Source: Ptychodera flava (lineage: Eukaryota; Hemichordata; Enteropneusta; Ptychoderidae). Taken from it: a DNA stretch of 64,000 nucleotides. This document shows positions 22,971 through 37,200 of the stretch, one piece after another. The stretch's first letter is position 1; every line of letters begins with the position of its first letter. The notes below the pieces were generated by a model. That model did not search any database, was not told the DNA's origin, and saw only the letters and a program-made list of their open reading frames with translations. A program made the translations under genes and the position numbers. The DNA lies in assembly GCF_041260155.1 (NCBI RefSeq), contig NC_091941.1:17800747-17864746 (forward strand), written 5' to 3'.

Positions 22971-24648
22971 TTACATGGCTAATCATTCCATCTCCGATGA
23001 ATCAATGCTAGCTGAAATTTATTATGAGTGTTCTAAATTATTGAATCTGGAACATGCTACAACATTATATTTTTCAAACAACTGTACCTGTGGTAACACT
23101 GAAAAAATAACACATGTAGAGCTGCATGTGGTCAGTTCATACCAGTTGGCCTGGGATGATTACACCGTTACCTTTATAAAAGTAAACTTGTGAAAATGGT
23201 CACTTTCATGCCTACACAATGTCCTGCCCTGAACAGACACCATACACTTACAGCCTGTCAAGATACCATGGATGTGTCGTCTGCTGATATGTTATTTTAT
23301 GCCAAGGTGGGCAACGTCAGTGTAATCAAGATTTTTTTTTAGACTATTTGGGGGGTGGGGGGTGGGGGGGTGTAGCAGTATTTTCACACATGTTCGATAA
23401 ACAGCTCCAGACTCCTACTGTTCTTTCTGTAGTATTTCAGTAAGTATTATCCAAATGATTGCAAATAAAGAGAAATCATATCTGTAGACAATTCCTAAAG
23501 AAAGAGCTGAATAATCCATGCTAAATGGCTTATGGTTACTTGGTGTTGAATAAAGAATTGTTGCACTGGTATGATTATATGCTACACCGAAATCAGACCA
23601 ACCATGACCTAAATTTATGAAACAATGACCAATACTAAGCACAGAGCCTTACGGTGTCAAAAGTAAAATGTTTATCATTTACGGCTGAAAACCTTGAGAA
23701 CAAAGTATCTCTAAATACAGCATTGAATTTAATTGCCAGTTTTCAATAAAGATATCTGTGCTTCTTAAGTGATCTCACCCTGATCACAGAACAGTAGGCT
23801 GAACTTTTTGATTATGAAAACATCAAGCTGGCACAACTTTAATGCGAGGCAGGATGGACCCATTCAGTGCCTGTATTTGCCAGCTGTCACAGTCAGTGAC
23901 TGACTGATATTACTCAGGTAAGTCAAACACTCCATTGTTGTTTTATCAAAGATCTGAACCAAAAGACAGTTCTATAATGTACAATGAGATGGAGAATCAG
24001 TTTACGGAGCAGCAATGCAAAGAGCACCCAATACCAACAGATCTTGCACTCATTTTATGGGCATTGTTGTTTTGTTTGCTGTAGTGAGAGCCAGGTTTTC
24101 GATAATCATAGATACATTCTTAGGCGTTATCTTCTTTCTCTACTTTCAATTGAAGACATACTTGCAACAAAACTGGAAGCAATCAGCCACAAAAATTACA
24201 CTTGCATCTTATTGGTTGGCACATTTTCAGCATTACGACCTTTTTGACAATTATTGGGTCAACACTTTCAATAACAGACAAAGTTCTTTAACCTTTGCAC
24301 CCTGTTAGGCTGTAAATCTCATCCTGACATCATAAGAGGGTTGAAAAAATGGTCAAGCCGACAAAAACGTAATACACTGAAAAATTACCAAAGCAGCTCC
24401 AATATACAGCATTTTTTTTTCTGATTGACATATATGTATATAATGTCAATTTGATGATGATATGCAGAAATCACCAAAGCACCTCTGATATATAAAGCGA
24501 TTGTGTTCTGATGATATGCTGAAGTGATATTGACGACGCAGACAAGCAGGCTGCAGCACACTTTGCATAGAGGGGGTATCTGGAATGATGTCACTGAAAG
24601 ACCAGTCATCATCATGTATGCTTCACAGACACATCACATCATCAGCAT
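22971..24648. other. ATXN3 downstream spacer
   Basis: No gene is seen. A G-run (GGGGGGTGGGGGG-like) lies near 23,350. Two related AT-rich units near 24,385-24,530 (CACCAAAGCAC / CAAAGCAGCTCC) look like a weak tandem duplication. The 3' untranslated region of ATXN3 must enter this stretch from the right. Confidence 0.4.
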
Positions 24649-27600
24649 TTAAGTTTCCGTTTTCATGGACAGTTCCAAGGCTGCCTGCAACATTTCCTCC
24701 TCCGTCATGTCACTGACGGGTTTCCTCTCCTCATTGTCTCTGTCACTCACATGAATTTCCTGAGAAGTCCTATCACTTTGAGAGTCCTGAGATTCTAGAG
24801 AGGACCCATCCTCTGACAGAAATTCTGCTTGCAACGCTTCACTGGAATCACTCCTGTGTTTTTCCTCTTCTTGGGGTTTGCTTTTTTGCTCCTGCTGTTG
24901 CTGTTGTCTGTGAATGAAGCAAGAGACAGTAAAACTAGGTATTTGATACTAATCATGCTCTTAACAGTGTTGCTCAAATTCCAACAGAGCAGATGCAACA
25001 TTGTCATTTGAACACAACAAGATTGAAGGGATTAGATAAATTATTGGACTCTTTTACTTGGCATTTACGCATACATCAAGTCTTGTTTATTTCATTTGTT
25101 TTAATCCAACCATCAAACAGGTGAAAGCAAAATTACAGGACAAAGTGCCCATTACCAAATTATTGAATTAGGAATAAGGTGCCAATACCATGCTCAAACC
25201 CTCAAAGTCCCTGAATTTGAGAATGAGCCCTATTCCCTACAAACCCCTCATGTTAAAATTTTTCCTCTAACCTCTCTGGATTGGAAGATAATGACAGCTA
25301 AAAATCATTTTCACGAGACCTTACGCAAACAAAATTTAGCAGCAAACGTTGACAGGTGTACATTCATGCAATCATGAAATTACATCTTAGTTCATTGAAT
25401 ACAAAACAATGTAACTGTCACTGCTCATGATATTACGCATCTTGCCGAGAATGTTCACTCTGCAAAAGTAGACAGATTATACTGGTGTACAATGCTTGAC
25501 TTACCTACCTACAATGGTGTATACTTATATTGCTTATGTAAAAAATCCCTGTCTTCTGCTAACCACGTATTATTTTACCTACCTGCTAAAGTATTCCTGT
25601 CTTTTACGCCGCATTTCATCGATGTCAACCTCTTTTTGGGTGTCTTCTATATCTTCAGCTTCTGTTATTCCTGTGAAACATTAAGAATGCTCAATTATGT
25701 TGAGTCAAGTGTGTTCAGATGAAAATGTTTCAACTTCGCAAACAAACTTTCTTGAACTCTACAGAACTACTAGAAGACTGAGTTTAAAATTCCTCTCAAA
25801 CACTAAAGTAACTATAAATGACCAACAATTGACATCTCTGCAGGAGGTCCCCTTTCATTTTATAAACAATACAATAAATAGTTTGTACGATTAATTTAGT
25901 TCTAACTAATGAAACTTCATGCTTTGTAATCTTCAACCTGAGAATACTGAACTCTCTAACAATGTAGCTTTCTTTTCAGCCCCATTGCAATTATATGCAA
26001 GTCAAAACGTAGGACACAAAGTCCTGCTTTACCCTGCATGCTGAGTCTGATAGCCTCTCGTAGCTGCTCTTCTTCAGTTTCTTCATCTGTGTCTAGGTAT
26101 TGTCGATTTGCCGCCAGGGCTTTCTGTAAATCATCCATGTTGACTCCCCGTGAGGATGAGGCTGATGACGACGCCCCACTAGTACTGGCCTCATTGGATT
26201 CTTTTCTGAGTTCACTGAGAAGTTTTGGTCTCTCTGTCTGTGTTGCTTTGACTACTTGGAGTACCTGGTCCGCCTCACATTCTGGTAGATTACCTAACAC
26301 TAAGAATATTGAATACCCTGAAAGATAAGGTGGAACTTTTGTGAGACTGCTATCATTCCAGTATTTTCAGTTCCATTGGAGCTTGAAATAGCACTTTTTT
26401 CTTCAAAGGTTTCTGGAAGGGCAGTTGCAATGAATTTACATCGATGGCATGGATATGATAAACACAGCAACACAAATATCAATAGTACTAATGGTGTAAG
26501 CATATGAGTGTGCGTATCCTTAGTCAGAATATCTCGTCAGAGAAAATATGCTACTTTGGACAGAAATTTCATTCACATGAGATGAAAATACAATGTGGCC
26601 AGTAGTTCAATTTGAAGAAATGGGCGAATTGATTTCTGTGTAGCCATTTTTTAGACCTGGTTCAAGTCTGTGAGTTCAGTCCTCGATAAAAGGTCAAGAT
26701 ATGTGTTTCATTTGACATCTGAAGGTTTGAGTGTATGTGACACAGACTTTGATCAAAACTAGCTACAACATGTTCAGTGCAGTCTCCACTCTGCTTCCAT
26801 AGCAAAAGTGTTTTTAAGGTAAAATTTAACATGTAAAATGAAATCTGGGAAATATTTGAGAAGCTGCTGAAAACGATTTCGTCTCCAGTTCACTGACTCT
26901 GGCAAATCTGTCATTTTGTGTGCATATAAATTAACTTGCTTAGTTTGGTATTTTCTTGTAACAGTCACTTTCTTCCCAAATCTGTGGAAGAATTAGCAAC
27001 TATTTGAGATTTACTCTCACCTTCTTGCTGTAGTTGGGCTAAAAACATTGATAGATATGTGTCTGATATAAGTTCTGGTCCGGTGAGAAGTGAATTCAGA
27101 TTAAACCATTGGTGACCTAACTTTCGCACTGTAAACCAGTGTTCCCTGTAGTTACATATAAAGGCTTTAACTAGCCTTGCAGAAAAAGAAAAATGATACA
27201 ACAGATTAAACACTACCTCATTGAAAAGAGACTACATTCAATATGCTTACGCAAAGCAGTGGCAGACAATATCACCCAGTTTTGAAATGTACCAGTTGTT
27301 TTCAGGCCATATCTCTGACATATCTTCCAAAAAGGGCAGCATTGACGAAAGGGATAGAAATATTTCATCCTCAATGACCCCTTAGTAAACAAATCATTAT
27401 ATTGAATTATCTGTCATCGGAAACATTTTATGAAAAAAAGATGAAGTGATGCCAATATGCGTGGAAAGATTTCACCTTCAACACAAAAGAACAAGAAATC
27501 AAAGATTCATATACTATGCTTACATAAGTTTATCTATCTGTTGGTACAAACAATTCTCCTTTTCAGTAGTAGGTGTACATTCACATGAATTATGTGATGT

Positions 27601-30600
27601 CACTCAGTTTATCAAAACTAAAGTACTCAGGGAAGGCATTATCAACCTAAATGAAGGCATAAGCTATTCAGAGTTCTAATTGAATTCATTGAATATTCAT
27701 ACTGGTTTATGTCTTTATTATAAATAAATAAATACTTGAATGATCATACCACTCTACATGTCTGAATAAGATTATAAATAAGTAAAATAAGTGGATCAAT
27801 CAATCAATTAATCAATACATTGAAAAATGTAAATACCCCTTCCCTTCCAAAAAGAGCTTGAACAAGATATTTTTTACAAATTTAGATAATTGAATGCAGT
27901 TTATTTCTGACTCACCCAAGGTCTAGATTTGAGCCTGCAGCTATTTGGTCACTACAGTACGGTTCAAGTTCTAATCCCCACACAGTCAGAGCACTGCTGA
28001 TGACTTGAACTGAAAAGAATCCACTATCATCCATATTACCTGATGGTTGCTGTATTTAAATGTAAGACACAAGATAGACGTGTTGATATTTCATTTTTTT
28101 ACATTTATGTCAATATCAAATAATGGCTTTACCATTTATCAAAACAATTGCTCTTGGCTGTAAAGTCATCATGTGTACATAGCTGGTGACCATTAGTATT
28201 TCAGAAATAATAGATTAATCCTCTTTCTCCCAAGTTGTATGTATTTCTATGGTTTGTCTATGGAGCCTGGTAGAAAGAGGATTAATATGTTGCTTCCTGG
28301 AAGAGTTGAAAATGCAAAATACATTTCCACATCAATAAATAGACATTGAACATTGATAAATTTGATGAAAATCTTGTCAATCTCAAAACTTACACAGGTA
28401 AGTGTTTGGCAGTTATTCTTATGAAGTATCTGCTCCCAGCTTGCTTTGGTCATAGGGTCTATGCTTTGGTGCAGTTCACATCACAGCAATATCTTAGGAA
28501 ATGGCAGTGCAATATACATATATAACTTTCATCACAATATAACCAAGTTCAATACTAAAAGCAACATTAACACTGAAATTTACTTTCTGCAGAAGTGAAC
28601 TTGGGTGGTTTTGTTTGACATTTTTTCCTGACGATCATCACAGACAATTATTGCATGAAAATTCTGAAATTCTGTTTACCTCGAGGAATTTCAGATACTC
28701 TGGTGAGGTGACACCCCCTTCAGCCATTCTTTTCATTTCTTCTTCATCTAACTCTCTTGCTAATGATGCAAGCTCCACCGCTGTGAAATACTCTCCTGTA
28801 AGAAATGACATTTCAATCACAGATCAATTTTGCTGACACTCATCAGTTAAACACTTTTGCCAGTTTGACATTCTATTTTGCAATGTTGGAGCTAAAATAG
28901 GAAGCCAATCGTACTTTACAGAAAAAAAACATGTGTCATATCTGGCTTTTGATAAGTCTATGTTCAACTGACTGACTTAAGATGGAAAGCATTTGGCATT
29001 CTCAAGTTGGATTAATTACAGCAAGATTCTAAGTGCGTAACATTTGGATTACACAAATGATAAATTACTCTTGTGCAGTTTATATAGTATCTTGACTCTT
29101 GACCATTTTTTCCGGCAGGGGAAGCAAAATACTCAATCTTTACGCAAGATTGTAATTTAAAGTTGTTATTTTTCACTGGAATTTAATTTAACTATTTTGA
29201 TGTTCAAGACATTTTAAGTAGGATTTAAATTCACTAGCTTTTCTGGTAAACAATATGTATTTTTTTGTGTTAGTATTGGTAGTTATTCACATTCTCTTGA
29301 GTATGAGCCCTGATGAAAACTATTGAATAGTAACTTGGTCACTCAATAAAAGTGTAAATAAACAAATAAATAAATATATAAATGTACTGTTATTAATCAT
29401 TTTCATTGGGTTTTAATGTAGTTGAATTCATCTATCAGTGAATATAACAAAATCACATCCGAGTGAATAATTAATGCCTTTACAGTATCCAATCAATATT
29501 GCATCCATTTCTAGTTTTAACATTTCACAACAGGCATGATCATCGAAACACACAAAGCAATGTAAGACTCTGTGATTATAACCACATTCCAAATTTCTTC
29601 AAATTTTTTTGATGTTGCATACTATCAATATATATACAACAGTCTGAAATCATAGACAGTTGAAGCTTTTACTCTCTGTGCTGAAACGGACAGTGGTTAT
29701 TCAAATATCCATCTTGACCTATATAAGGATGGACCACATCTCTATGACCATGAAATGAGGATGGGTGCAAGATCAACAGCCATAATTGGTAAATCATAAG
29801 ATTACTCCATACTATGTATAACTTGTTAATTCTTACCTTGTAGGAGGGCATTTAAACAGTGTTGTGCACAAAGGGATCCCTCTTGCTGTGTGAAAATAAG
29901 AAAATAAAAATTCGAAGTTCAATTTTAATTTGATATTTGCAATGTTATGAACTACCAAAGATACTTCTGTACTATCCATGATTTATTTTCATCCGGATAA
30001 TATTGGGAGAAAAGATTCTTGGCTATTAATGTGAACATCAAAATAACAATTATTATTATTTTATTATTATCATCATCATCATTATTAACCAAAGCAACAA
30101 TTTTGTGACACCCTAGCTGGTCACAAGGCTAAAACCATTGAGTTTGCCAGAGCATGGAGATAGAAAGAAGGATTCTTTCTTTCTACTTCCATGGCCAGAG
30201 TAGTTTGGTTTCCGTTTCCACTCCAAAGTGTCAATAGATCTGTTGTCAATGCTCAAATGAACAAATTTGGCAATAGGTACGGCAAATAAATAAACTGGAA
30301 GTGTCCTGAACATTGAGAATATTGCATCGAGAGGGAAGTAGTTGTCAAATCATGCAAATGTCATTTTATTGCGAGTGCAAACTGGGAGTTCCTCCTCTAC
30401 TATGTTCACCTTTGTAATAAGGGATAGGGTGGTGAAATGGTCACTCAAAGTGATTGAAAGTAGACTTCTTCTTCCCATCTTGTTTCGTTGAATATGTGGT
30501 ATATGCCAAAACAATATAGTATTCGTTAAAACATGGAGGTAGCTTCCTGGTTGAAATAAGTAGTTGCCAAACAACAGCCATTCGTTTCACATGTACATTG

Positions 30601-30813
30601 GACTGAAATATTGAAAGGTTGCTCCGGTAGTGTACCCCTTGCGCAGGTGCAACTTACTGACTTTTCGAAATATTTTCTTCTCACGATACTATTCTAAAGA
30701 CAACGGTTTAGTTTAAAAGAAGCGGTACACAAACTTGCGGAGAAGTTTCTTTCTTGCAAAACTGTGCACTTCACTCGACTCGTTCTTACCTTTTCGTGAA
30801 AGATGGCATCCAT
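24649..30813 (-). CDS. ATXN3: Ataxin-3, Josephin deubiquitinase
   Basis: A cysteine protease that trims ubiquitin chains and partners VCP/p97 in protein quality control (family knowledge). Eight coding exons, from the 5' end: 30790-30813, 29837-29885, 28680-28795, 27916-28049, 27021-27175, 26033-26317, 25583-25670 and 24649-24907. All joins are GT-AG and the frame is continuous, giving 369 residues (human 361). The Josephin domain starts MDAIFHEKQEGSLC with Gln9 and catalytic Cys14; His120 and Asn135 complete the triad in YREHWFTVRKLG and WFNLNSLL. Ubiquitin-interacting motifs lie at about 221-233, 242-254 and 353-366. The first has Asn230 where the human motif has the key serine. A serine-rich linker precedes them. 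The basic MRRKRQEYF stretch matches the VCP-binding site. The polyglutamine tract is only five residues (285-289) with mixed CAA/CAG codons. Confidence 0.98.
28214..28286. mobile_element. 73-bp MITE in ATXN3 intron 3
   Basis: Perfect inverted ends ATTAATCCTCTTTCT and AGAAAGAGGATTAAT enclose about 43 bp of AT-rich spacer. TTAA occurs at both edges. Confidence 0.65.
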
Positions 30814-31241
30814 GTTGGGAGTGACGTCATTCTCAAGAGGCATTCCCAGCGTTCCAAATTATGCAAATCAAAACCAATCACAGACGATATTCCAAACATT
30901 CTAGCCAATCAGATTAGAGATTTTTAGCAGGAATTTTAAAATCTTCGAAGTGCATGCAGTGAGAGCAGTGTGGTCATTCGTTTCACCGCACCGTGACCTC
31001 ATTTCGCTTGCAAGTCGTTTTTTACCAGATTGGTCTATTTCGAGAAAACGTGTAACCGACTTAAATTTACAAGAGCTTCTGATCAGACGTACTGCGTACA
31101 ACAACTCAAGCCGTGCTGCACCTCGGTCAGCACGTACCGTAGCCTTAGTCTGTAAACAAAAATCAACTCCAGTTGTGTTCCGCACTCCACCGTACCGTAC
31201 ACGGTATCTTATCTGTTCAGCACTTTCGAAGTTAAGTCGAT
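30814..31241. promoter_or_regulatory. Divergent ATXN3/NEK2 promoter
   Basis: 428 bp separate the two start codons, which point away from each other. Visible motifs are a perfect CRE palindrome TGACGTCA at 30822, an octamer ATGCAAAT at 30861, CCAAT boxes at 30874 and 30905 (31 bp apart), and TTCGAA at about 31225. Paired CCAAT boxes about 31-33 bp apart plus a TTYGAA (CHR) element are typical of vertebrate G2/M genes controlled by NF-Y and the DREAM/MMB complex, which suits NEK2. The CRE lies only 9 bp from the ATXN3 ATG. Transcription start sites are not visible. Confidence 0.75.
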
Positions 31242-34200
31242 ATGCCGTCCAAACTTGATGACTACGAGGTATTATACACCATTGGAGCGGGCTCCTATGG
31301 AAAATGCAAAAAGATACGGAGGAAAAATGACGGCAAAGTAAGTAAACCCTAGTATGTACGCTTATTTGTTCAAGCTATTGTTGTTCCGACATGCCAGAAC
31401 AAAACTCCACTAACAGTTGCACTGTACATTGCAGTGAACTGCAGAGCAATGTATATACATGCTTACGGTATTTTTTTGCTGATACGACATTTTTCCTTTT
31501 TTTTCCCGTCTAACGGTGCAGTTAATAAGATCCATGGCTATTCTGATAAAGCTGTTGAAACAATTCCTTGGAGACGAATTTGTCACCTTTTCAAACAGCG
31601 TCATTGTGCAAAACTTATACGGTTACTATGTGTAAAGTACATACCTCAAAACAAAGTGCAAATAAAGTTATACATTAATGTAACAGTTAGGAGGCAGCAC
31701 AAACTTCATGTTTTATCATTACAATTTTATGAACTAAGAATGACTACTACTTGTAGTTTATTTAAATAAAATATATTTCAATATGAGAGAAAAGAATTCA
31801 ATGCAAAAGATGAAAAATAATTGTATTTGTGTAAAATATTTTTTCTCATAAAACATGCTTACAACCTTTCGGTTATGAATTCAACTATTCATTATATGAA
31901 AAAAGTGATGAAAGACACTTTCCTGAATGTTATTGTCATGAGTAAACATAAATGTGTACCATAATAATGTATGAAGACAAAAGAAAAATATTGGAGTGAG
32001 AGTGAGGGTGCCTGCATATGTAGGAATTAGACCATGGAGATAGAAGCAAAACCTCTGTAAGAAGACAAATACCTACTTGTCCCACACAACATGTGAAAAC
32101 CATTGTCCATCAATGGAGGTAGATAAAAAAACCATGGCCAATCCAGATCATTCTCTCGAGTAAAGGCATAGATATTCACAATAACCATTAAAATTTATAA
32201 AATGATGAATCAGATCAATTTAGACCTGAGAGCTCTACATGAAAGATTTATCACCGGCTACAATTTACCCACTTGTTCACCCCAAAAGAATGTTCCTGGT
32301 ATAGCGGGTGAATATAGCCATACCTATTGTTTACATAAGTGACTGTTACTGCGCAACATCACACAATTTTATAAGGTCATACATATAATGCTGTTGGCAG
32401 TGACATACTAGTAGATGTCACGTATTATTTTCAGTTTATTAAATAATTTTACAAACGAACAAAAGGCTCCGTCTCAGTAAATTATTGCACTGGCCTGCAC
32501 TGTCAAGTTGTATTCGTGCTAAGTACATGTACATGAGATCTGATAAAAGCGTTGAACACACTTTACACCTACAACAATATTGTCTTTCTCCGGAATTTCA
32601 TCATTCTATGCCTGCTATCTGCCATAATTTTCTTAAGTTGAAAGCAAACTCAAACCCTATGTGGTCTTTCTTGACAATAAATTGCCATATTCCATATGTG
32701 TTACATAATTACAAGACAACTGAGAACCTTTCATCCTTGAAGTGGAAGCCTGAGAATTGTGATCCCATAAAAACACCTACCTTAGGTCTCCCTCAGGGAT
32801 GGATAGTAAAGGCAAAGGTGAACATGAAAAACTTTGTCCATGGACTGAATGTACATTGCATACTTGTAAGTAACATGTGTTTGCATGTTTTATCTATCAT
32901 ATTCATATTTATCTAGATTTTGGTATGGAAGGAAATGGATTATGGCAAGATGACAGAGTCTGAGAAACAGATGCTTGTCTCCGAGGTGAACTTGCTCAGA
33001 GAACTCAAACACAAATATATTGTGAGATATTATGACCGTATAATTGACAAGGGTAATACCATGTTGTACCTTGTGATGGAGTATTGTGAAGGTGGAGATT
33101 TAGCCAGCCTTATATCCAAGTGTCGAAAGGACAGGTGAGCTAATGTCTTTGGGAGTTATTTGCGACCGTATCATCTGGACATGTCATTGGTTGGAAGTAC
33201 AACAGTTGGATGGTGGGGGAGGTACATGATGCATTTACAGATTTAGGTTATACAGTCCATGATGACGGTGGTAAAGTGATACAGACACTTTCTACTTGGT
33301 ATTGAAAAGTTTGATGTACGACCTATCTGCAACAATAATTAATTCTCTTGATGTCAAACAGAATTCTTTCAAACACCAGTCTATTCCAAAGATTTCACTA
33401 AGAATGTGAATTCAAAGTCGGAACAACAGAATCATATTAAGTGGGGTTTGAGAAACAGTCCCTTAGTACTAGTGATTTGGTATTGCCTAGCTGACATGTA
33501 AAATAAAACAATTTCCAGGATATTAGTTTTTCCTGATTTCAGCTCGATTCAACTTTCACAGTGTATCATTTCTGTAAAATTGGTGATCAGATTAGTAAGT
33601 TGCAATTTTGAGTGCCATAATTTTCTAAAACCTATCATTATCCTATTCTATTGACGTATTATTGGATTGAACTGGTTTGAATTTTATGTCATTGTTGTGA
33701 CCCCATGCAATGTCTTCAATTGATTTGTAGAAAATACCTGGAAGAAGATTTCATATGGAAGATTTTCCTCCAGTTGACCCTAGCTCTACAGGAGTGTCAC
33801 CGTCGTAATGAAGGCAGGGCGATTCTCCACAGGGATCTAAAACCAGCAAATGTTTTCCTCGATAAAGAACACAATGTTAAACTTGGTGATTTTGGCTTGG
33901 CCAGAGTCCTTAGTCATGATACCAGTTTTGCAAAAACCTTTGTGGGTACACCTTACTACATGTCGCCTGTAAGTGCAATATTTTAGTTATATTCTATATA
34001 CTGTGTCACCACTTTCAAACCATTGTACAGGAAAAATTATCCATAATTTATGGTGCAATTAAATAGCATATTTTATGTATCCCATTTTGGATGTTGTTAT
34101 GAAATTTGCCTCCGAAATGTTCTGCACTGTTTCATGATTTGCACATTCATATCTGGGATCACCATCTACATGCATTGTTTATTAATATCAGAATACTGTC

Positions 34201-37200
34201 TGCCTTTCAAATCGTTCACCATATCAACTACTTTTAACTTCCTAGTGTGTGATATCAAAAAACAACAATTGTTGACCACTTTTTACCTGTTGATACTGTT
34301 TTGAATAAACGTTTGAGTTCTTAGCTGGTATTAGATATTTTTCAAGATTTGTAAACAATATATTTGTTTGGTTTGTAGGAACAAGTCAATTACTTGTCAT
34401 ACAATGACAAATCAGATATATGGTCTCTTGGCTGTCTGCTCTATGAACTGTGTGCTTTAAGGTAAGTTGTACATGATAAAACTAAATGCAACAATTCGCC
34501 TTAACCATATACATGGGAGATTAAAATAATATGGGTCAAGGTCAAAGCTTGCCATTTTTTCAATTTGAATACTTTCCTATGGTGAGTGTTGCATGTTATG
34601 CAATCACAGCATCAGATAATTCAGAAACTTTCTTCTGTCCTTTCTCAGTCCGCCATTTACAGCTTTGAATCAGAAAGAACTCTCTGTGAAAATCCGTGAA
34701 GGAAAGTTCCGTCGCATACCAGCACAGTACTCAGATGAACTCAGCGATGTCCTGTCCAGCATGCTGAAAACAAATGTAGGTGTGGGTGATCATCTAATGA
34801 CAAGTTTTCATCAAATGAAATTTTACGTCAACATTTCATTCAAGTAGTCATCAAAACCAGCAGATTAACTGCCTTTGAATTGTAGTGGCAGGTTTTCCCA
34901 TGTAGAAAATTCAGCAGTACCCAAACCGTGCCAAACCTACCTAGTCAGACTTCTGAAAGAATTATCTGGATGTTTGTTTGCCTCCAAAACAGTGTATGTC
35001 AGTAAGCCTACAGCACTAGATTTTTGAGTGGCAATAAGTACTTCACCTAAAACCGGCATTGTCTGGAGTATATTTAAAAAAAAAAGAATGCATTTTCACA
35101 ACAAAAGAATATGCAAAGCGTATAATATATGTGTGTGTGTGTGTGTGTGTTTTATGACTGCCCCTCTGTTTTTCAAAGGCGTAAGAACAATGCAAAGATA
35201 TGCTGCTCTCATAGAAGTAATATCGAAGTCTATTGCTGCTGAAAATGGCAGTCTCCAACTCTATCACGAATTAGAATTGTCTCAACCCAGACGTTAGTGA
35301 AAGTGGTGTGTTATTTCAAATTGCACATTTTCACACCTTGTAAAAAGTGGATATCATTTTCATCTTGTGTAATTATCGCTGGACTTTCTCAGACCCAGGC
35401 AAAATTTATCTCTGTTTTCATCAAACACAAATACAGGACATTCTCAGACCAAGCATAGAAGAACTACTCAGAATGCCATGTTTGTCTTCAAAGAAGAAAG
35501 AAAATGAGAGTGGGGATAGAAGGGCGTCCCTGACAAAGAAGGAAGAGTCGTTGTTGAATAAGGAAAAGCAGCTCAATGAAAAGGAAAAGGAACTGGAGAA
35601 GAGGGAAAGGGAACTTGCCAAACGTGAAAAAGCTGTTGAGGAGAAACTTGCAAGGTGATTTATATTTGTCCACATCAATACTTATTTCTAAATTAGTAAA
35701 TGATTTTGCTAGTCCTTGTGTTGAGGTGTTTGTAATAGACTCAAGTGTATAAGATTACTGATGTTCACACATTGTACAGAAATCACTGTTCACAGGCATA
35801 TGAAACTGATTTTTTTTCTTAAAATGGCAAGACCCTGTTGACAGCAAACATTGTAGAATTAATCAGAACATTGCTTTAATATCCAGAGAGAAACCTCTTT
35901 CATTGACTAAATGAAGCAAATATACCAATATTATATATACTAACACACTCAATGTGCTAAACTATCATTTACTGTAGAGGAAGTAATTAGATTACATTTG
36001 TTTTTGTCAGAAAGTAAGAAAGTAAAATTCATGATTCTTCTCTAGGTTTGTTCTGATTGATCACATCAGGCTAGTACAAATGAAGTACAGCTTTGTTAAT
36101 TGGATGATATATGCAGGTTTCCAATTACCCTACGGTTACTAACACATAATTGCTGTCTTCTGTACATGGCCGATCATCAAAAGATTATATCGGCATGGAA
36201 ATTGACTGTGTCATAACCCTCACTGTTCCAATTGAAATCAAAATCGGATGGTAGTGACAATTTTTCACTTCAAATGTGAAGGAATCAACAAGCTGGGGTA
36301 ACCTGCTTTGGAAAATGCATTTTTTTTTTGGTAACATATTCATTTTGTATTTTCAGAGCTGAAGCGTTGACGAAAGAATCGGTAACTTTCGGTGTGAACA
36401 ACCGTGTACGGGAACTCAAAATGGAAAAAGGTACTGCACATAGGTGGTATTTTGTCAAAATGAAAAACAAACCCAAAGAAAACGAAAAGTTCACTGCAGT
36501 TTAAATACATGGCAGACTTTAGCATGAAATTCACAAGCTTTCATTGTGCTTCATGGCCAGAAAACACAGAATGTAGAACACTTGGCTTCATGCAGACTAG
36601 AGAACAACTATTTGCCAACCTTTCCTCAATCTGTTTTGGAGAATAGCATTATCTCAGATTAGATGTGCAATAATTTGGTAGTGCAATTAGATTACAACTC
36701 AACTCGACCAAGTATCAGATTGTTTAGGTTTTTCATTTAACTCTGCTATAGTTTGTTCATGTTCAAGATATTTATTTTTATAGATAGAAATATATTTTGT
36801 TCTCTGTTTACTATTGTCTTTGTACAGTACTGTTGACTTTGTAATATTTTTCAGATTTCACTTTTGAATAAAGAAAATAGATGTTTATTCATCTGCCTCT
36901 AGTAATTTATGTATGTTCATGCTTGCATGGCTTTCGGTCTTGTATAGTCTACAGAAGTTGTTTTCAAACATTCATTCAACAGTCTTGATTCTATCAGATG
37001 ACCAGCTTGACAAATTTTCTTGGGCAAGTCATGGTGCTGTTAATGGCTTTGTGCATTAAATGGAGAATAATGGGATCATGTTGAAGTCAGCAATGAGTCA
37101 TTCTTTAACTTGTAAAATCTGAAACTGATTGCCCAGGAAATCATGGCTTAAAAGTACAGCAATTGCAGGGAGAAAATGTTATCCAATATTTAACACTTGG

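Noticed and set aside
24829-25011. Leu-rich plus-strand frame opposite the ATXN3 last exon
   Set aside because: It is the complement of the Gln/Lys-rich ATXN3 exon 8 and its intron.
32485-32916. 143-codon open frame inside NEK2 intron 1
   Set aside because: It runs directly into the NEK2 exon 2 acceptor, has no recognisable motif and an intron-like composition; most likely chance.
35421-35678. Two Ser/Phe-rich minus-strand frames opposite NEK2 exon 6
   Set aside because: They are the antisense shadow of the Lys/Glu-rich coiled coil of NEK2.
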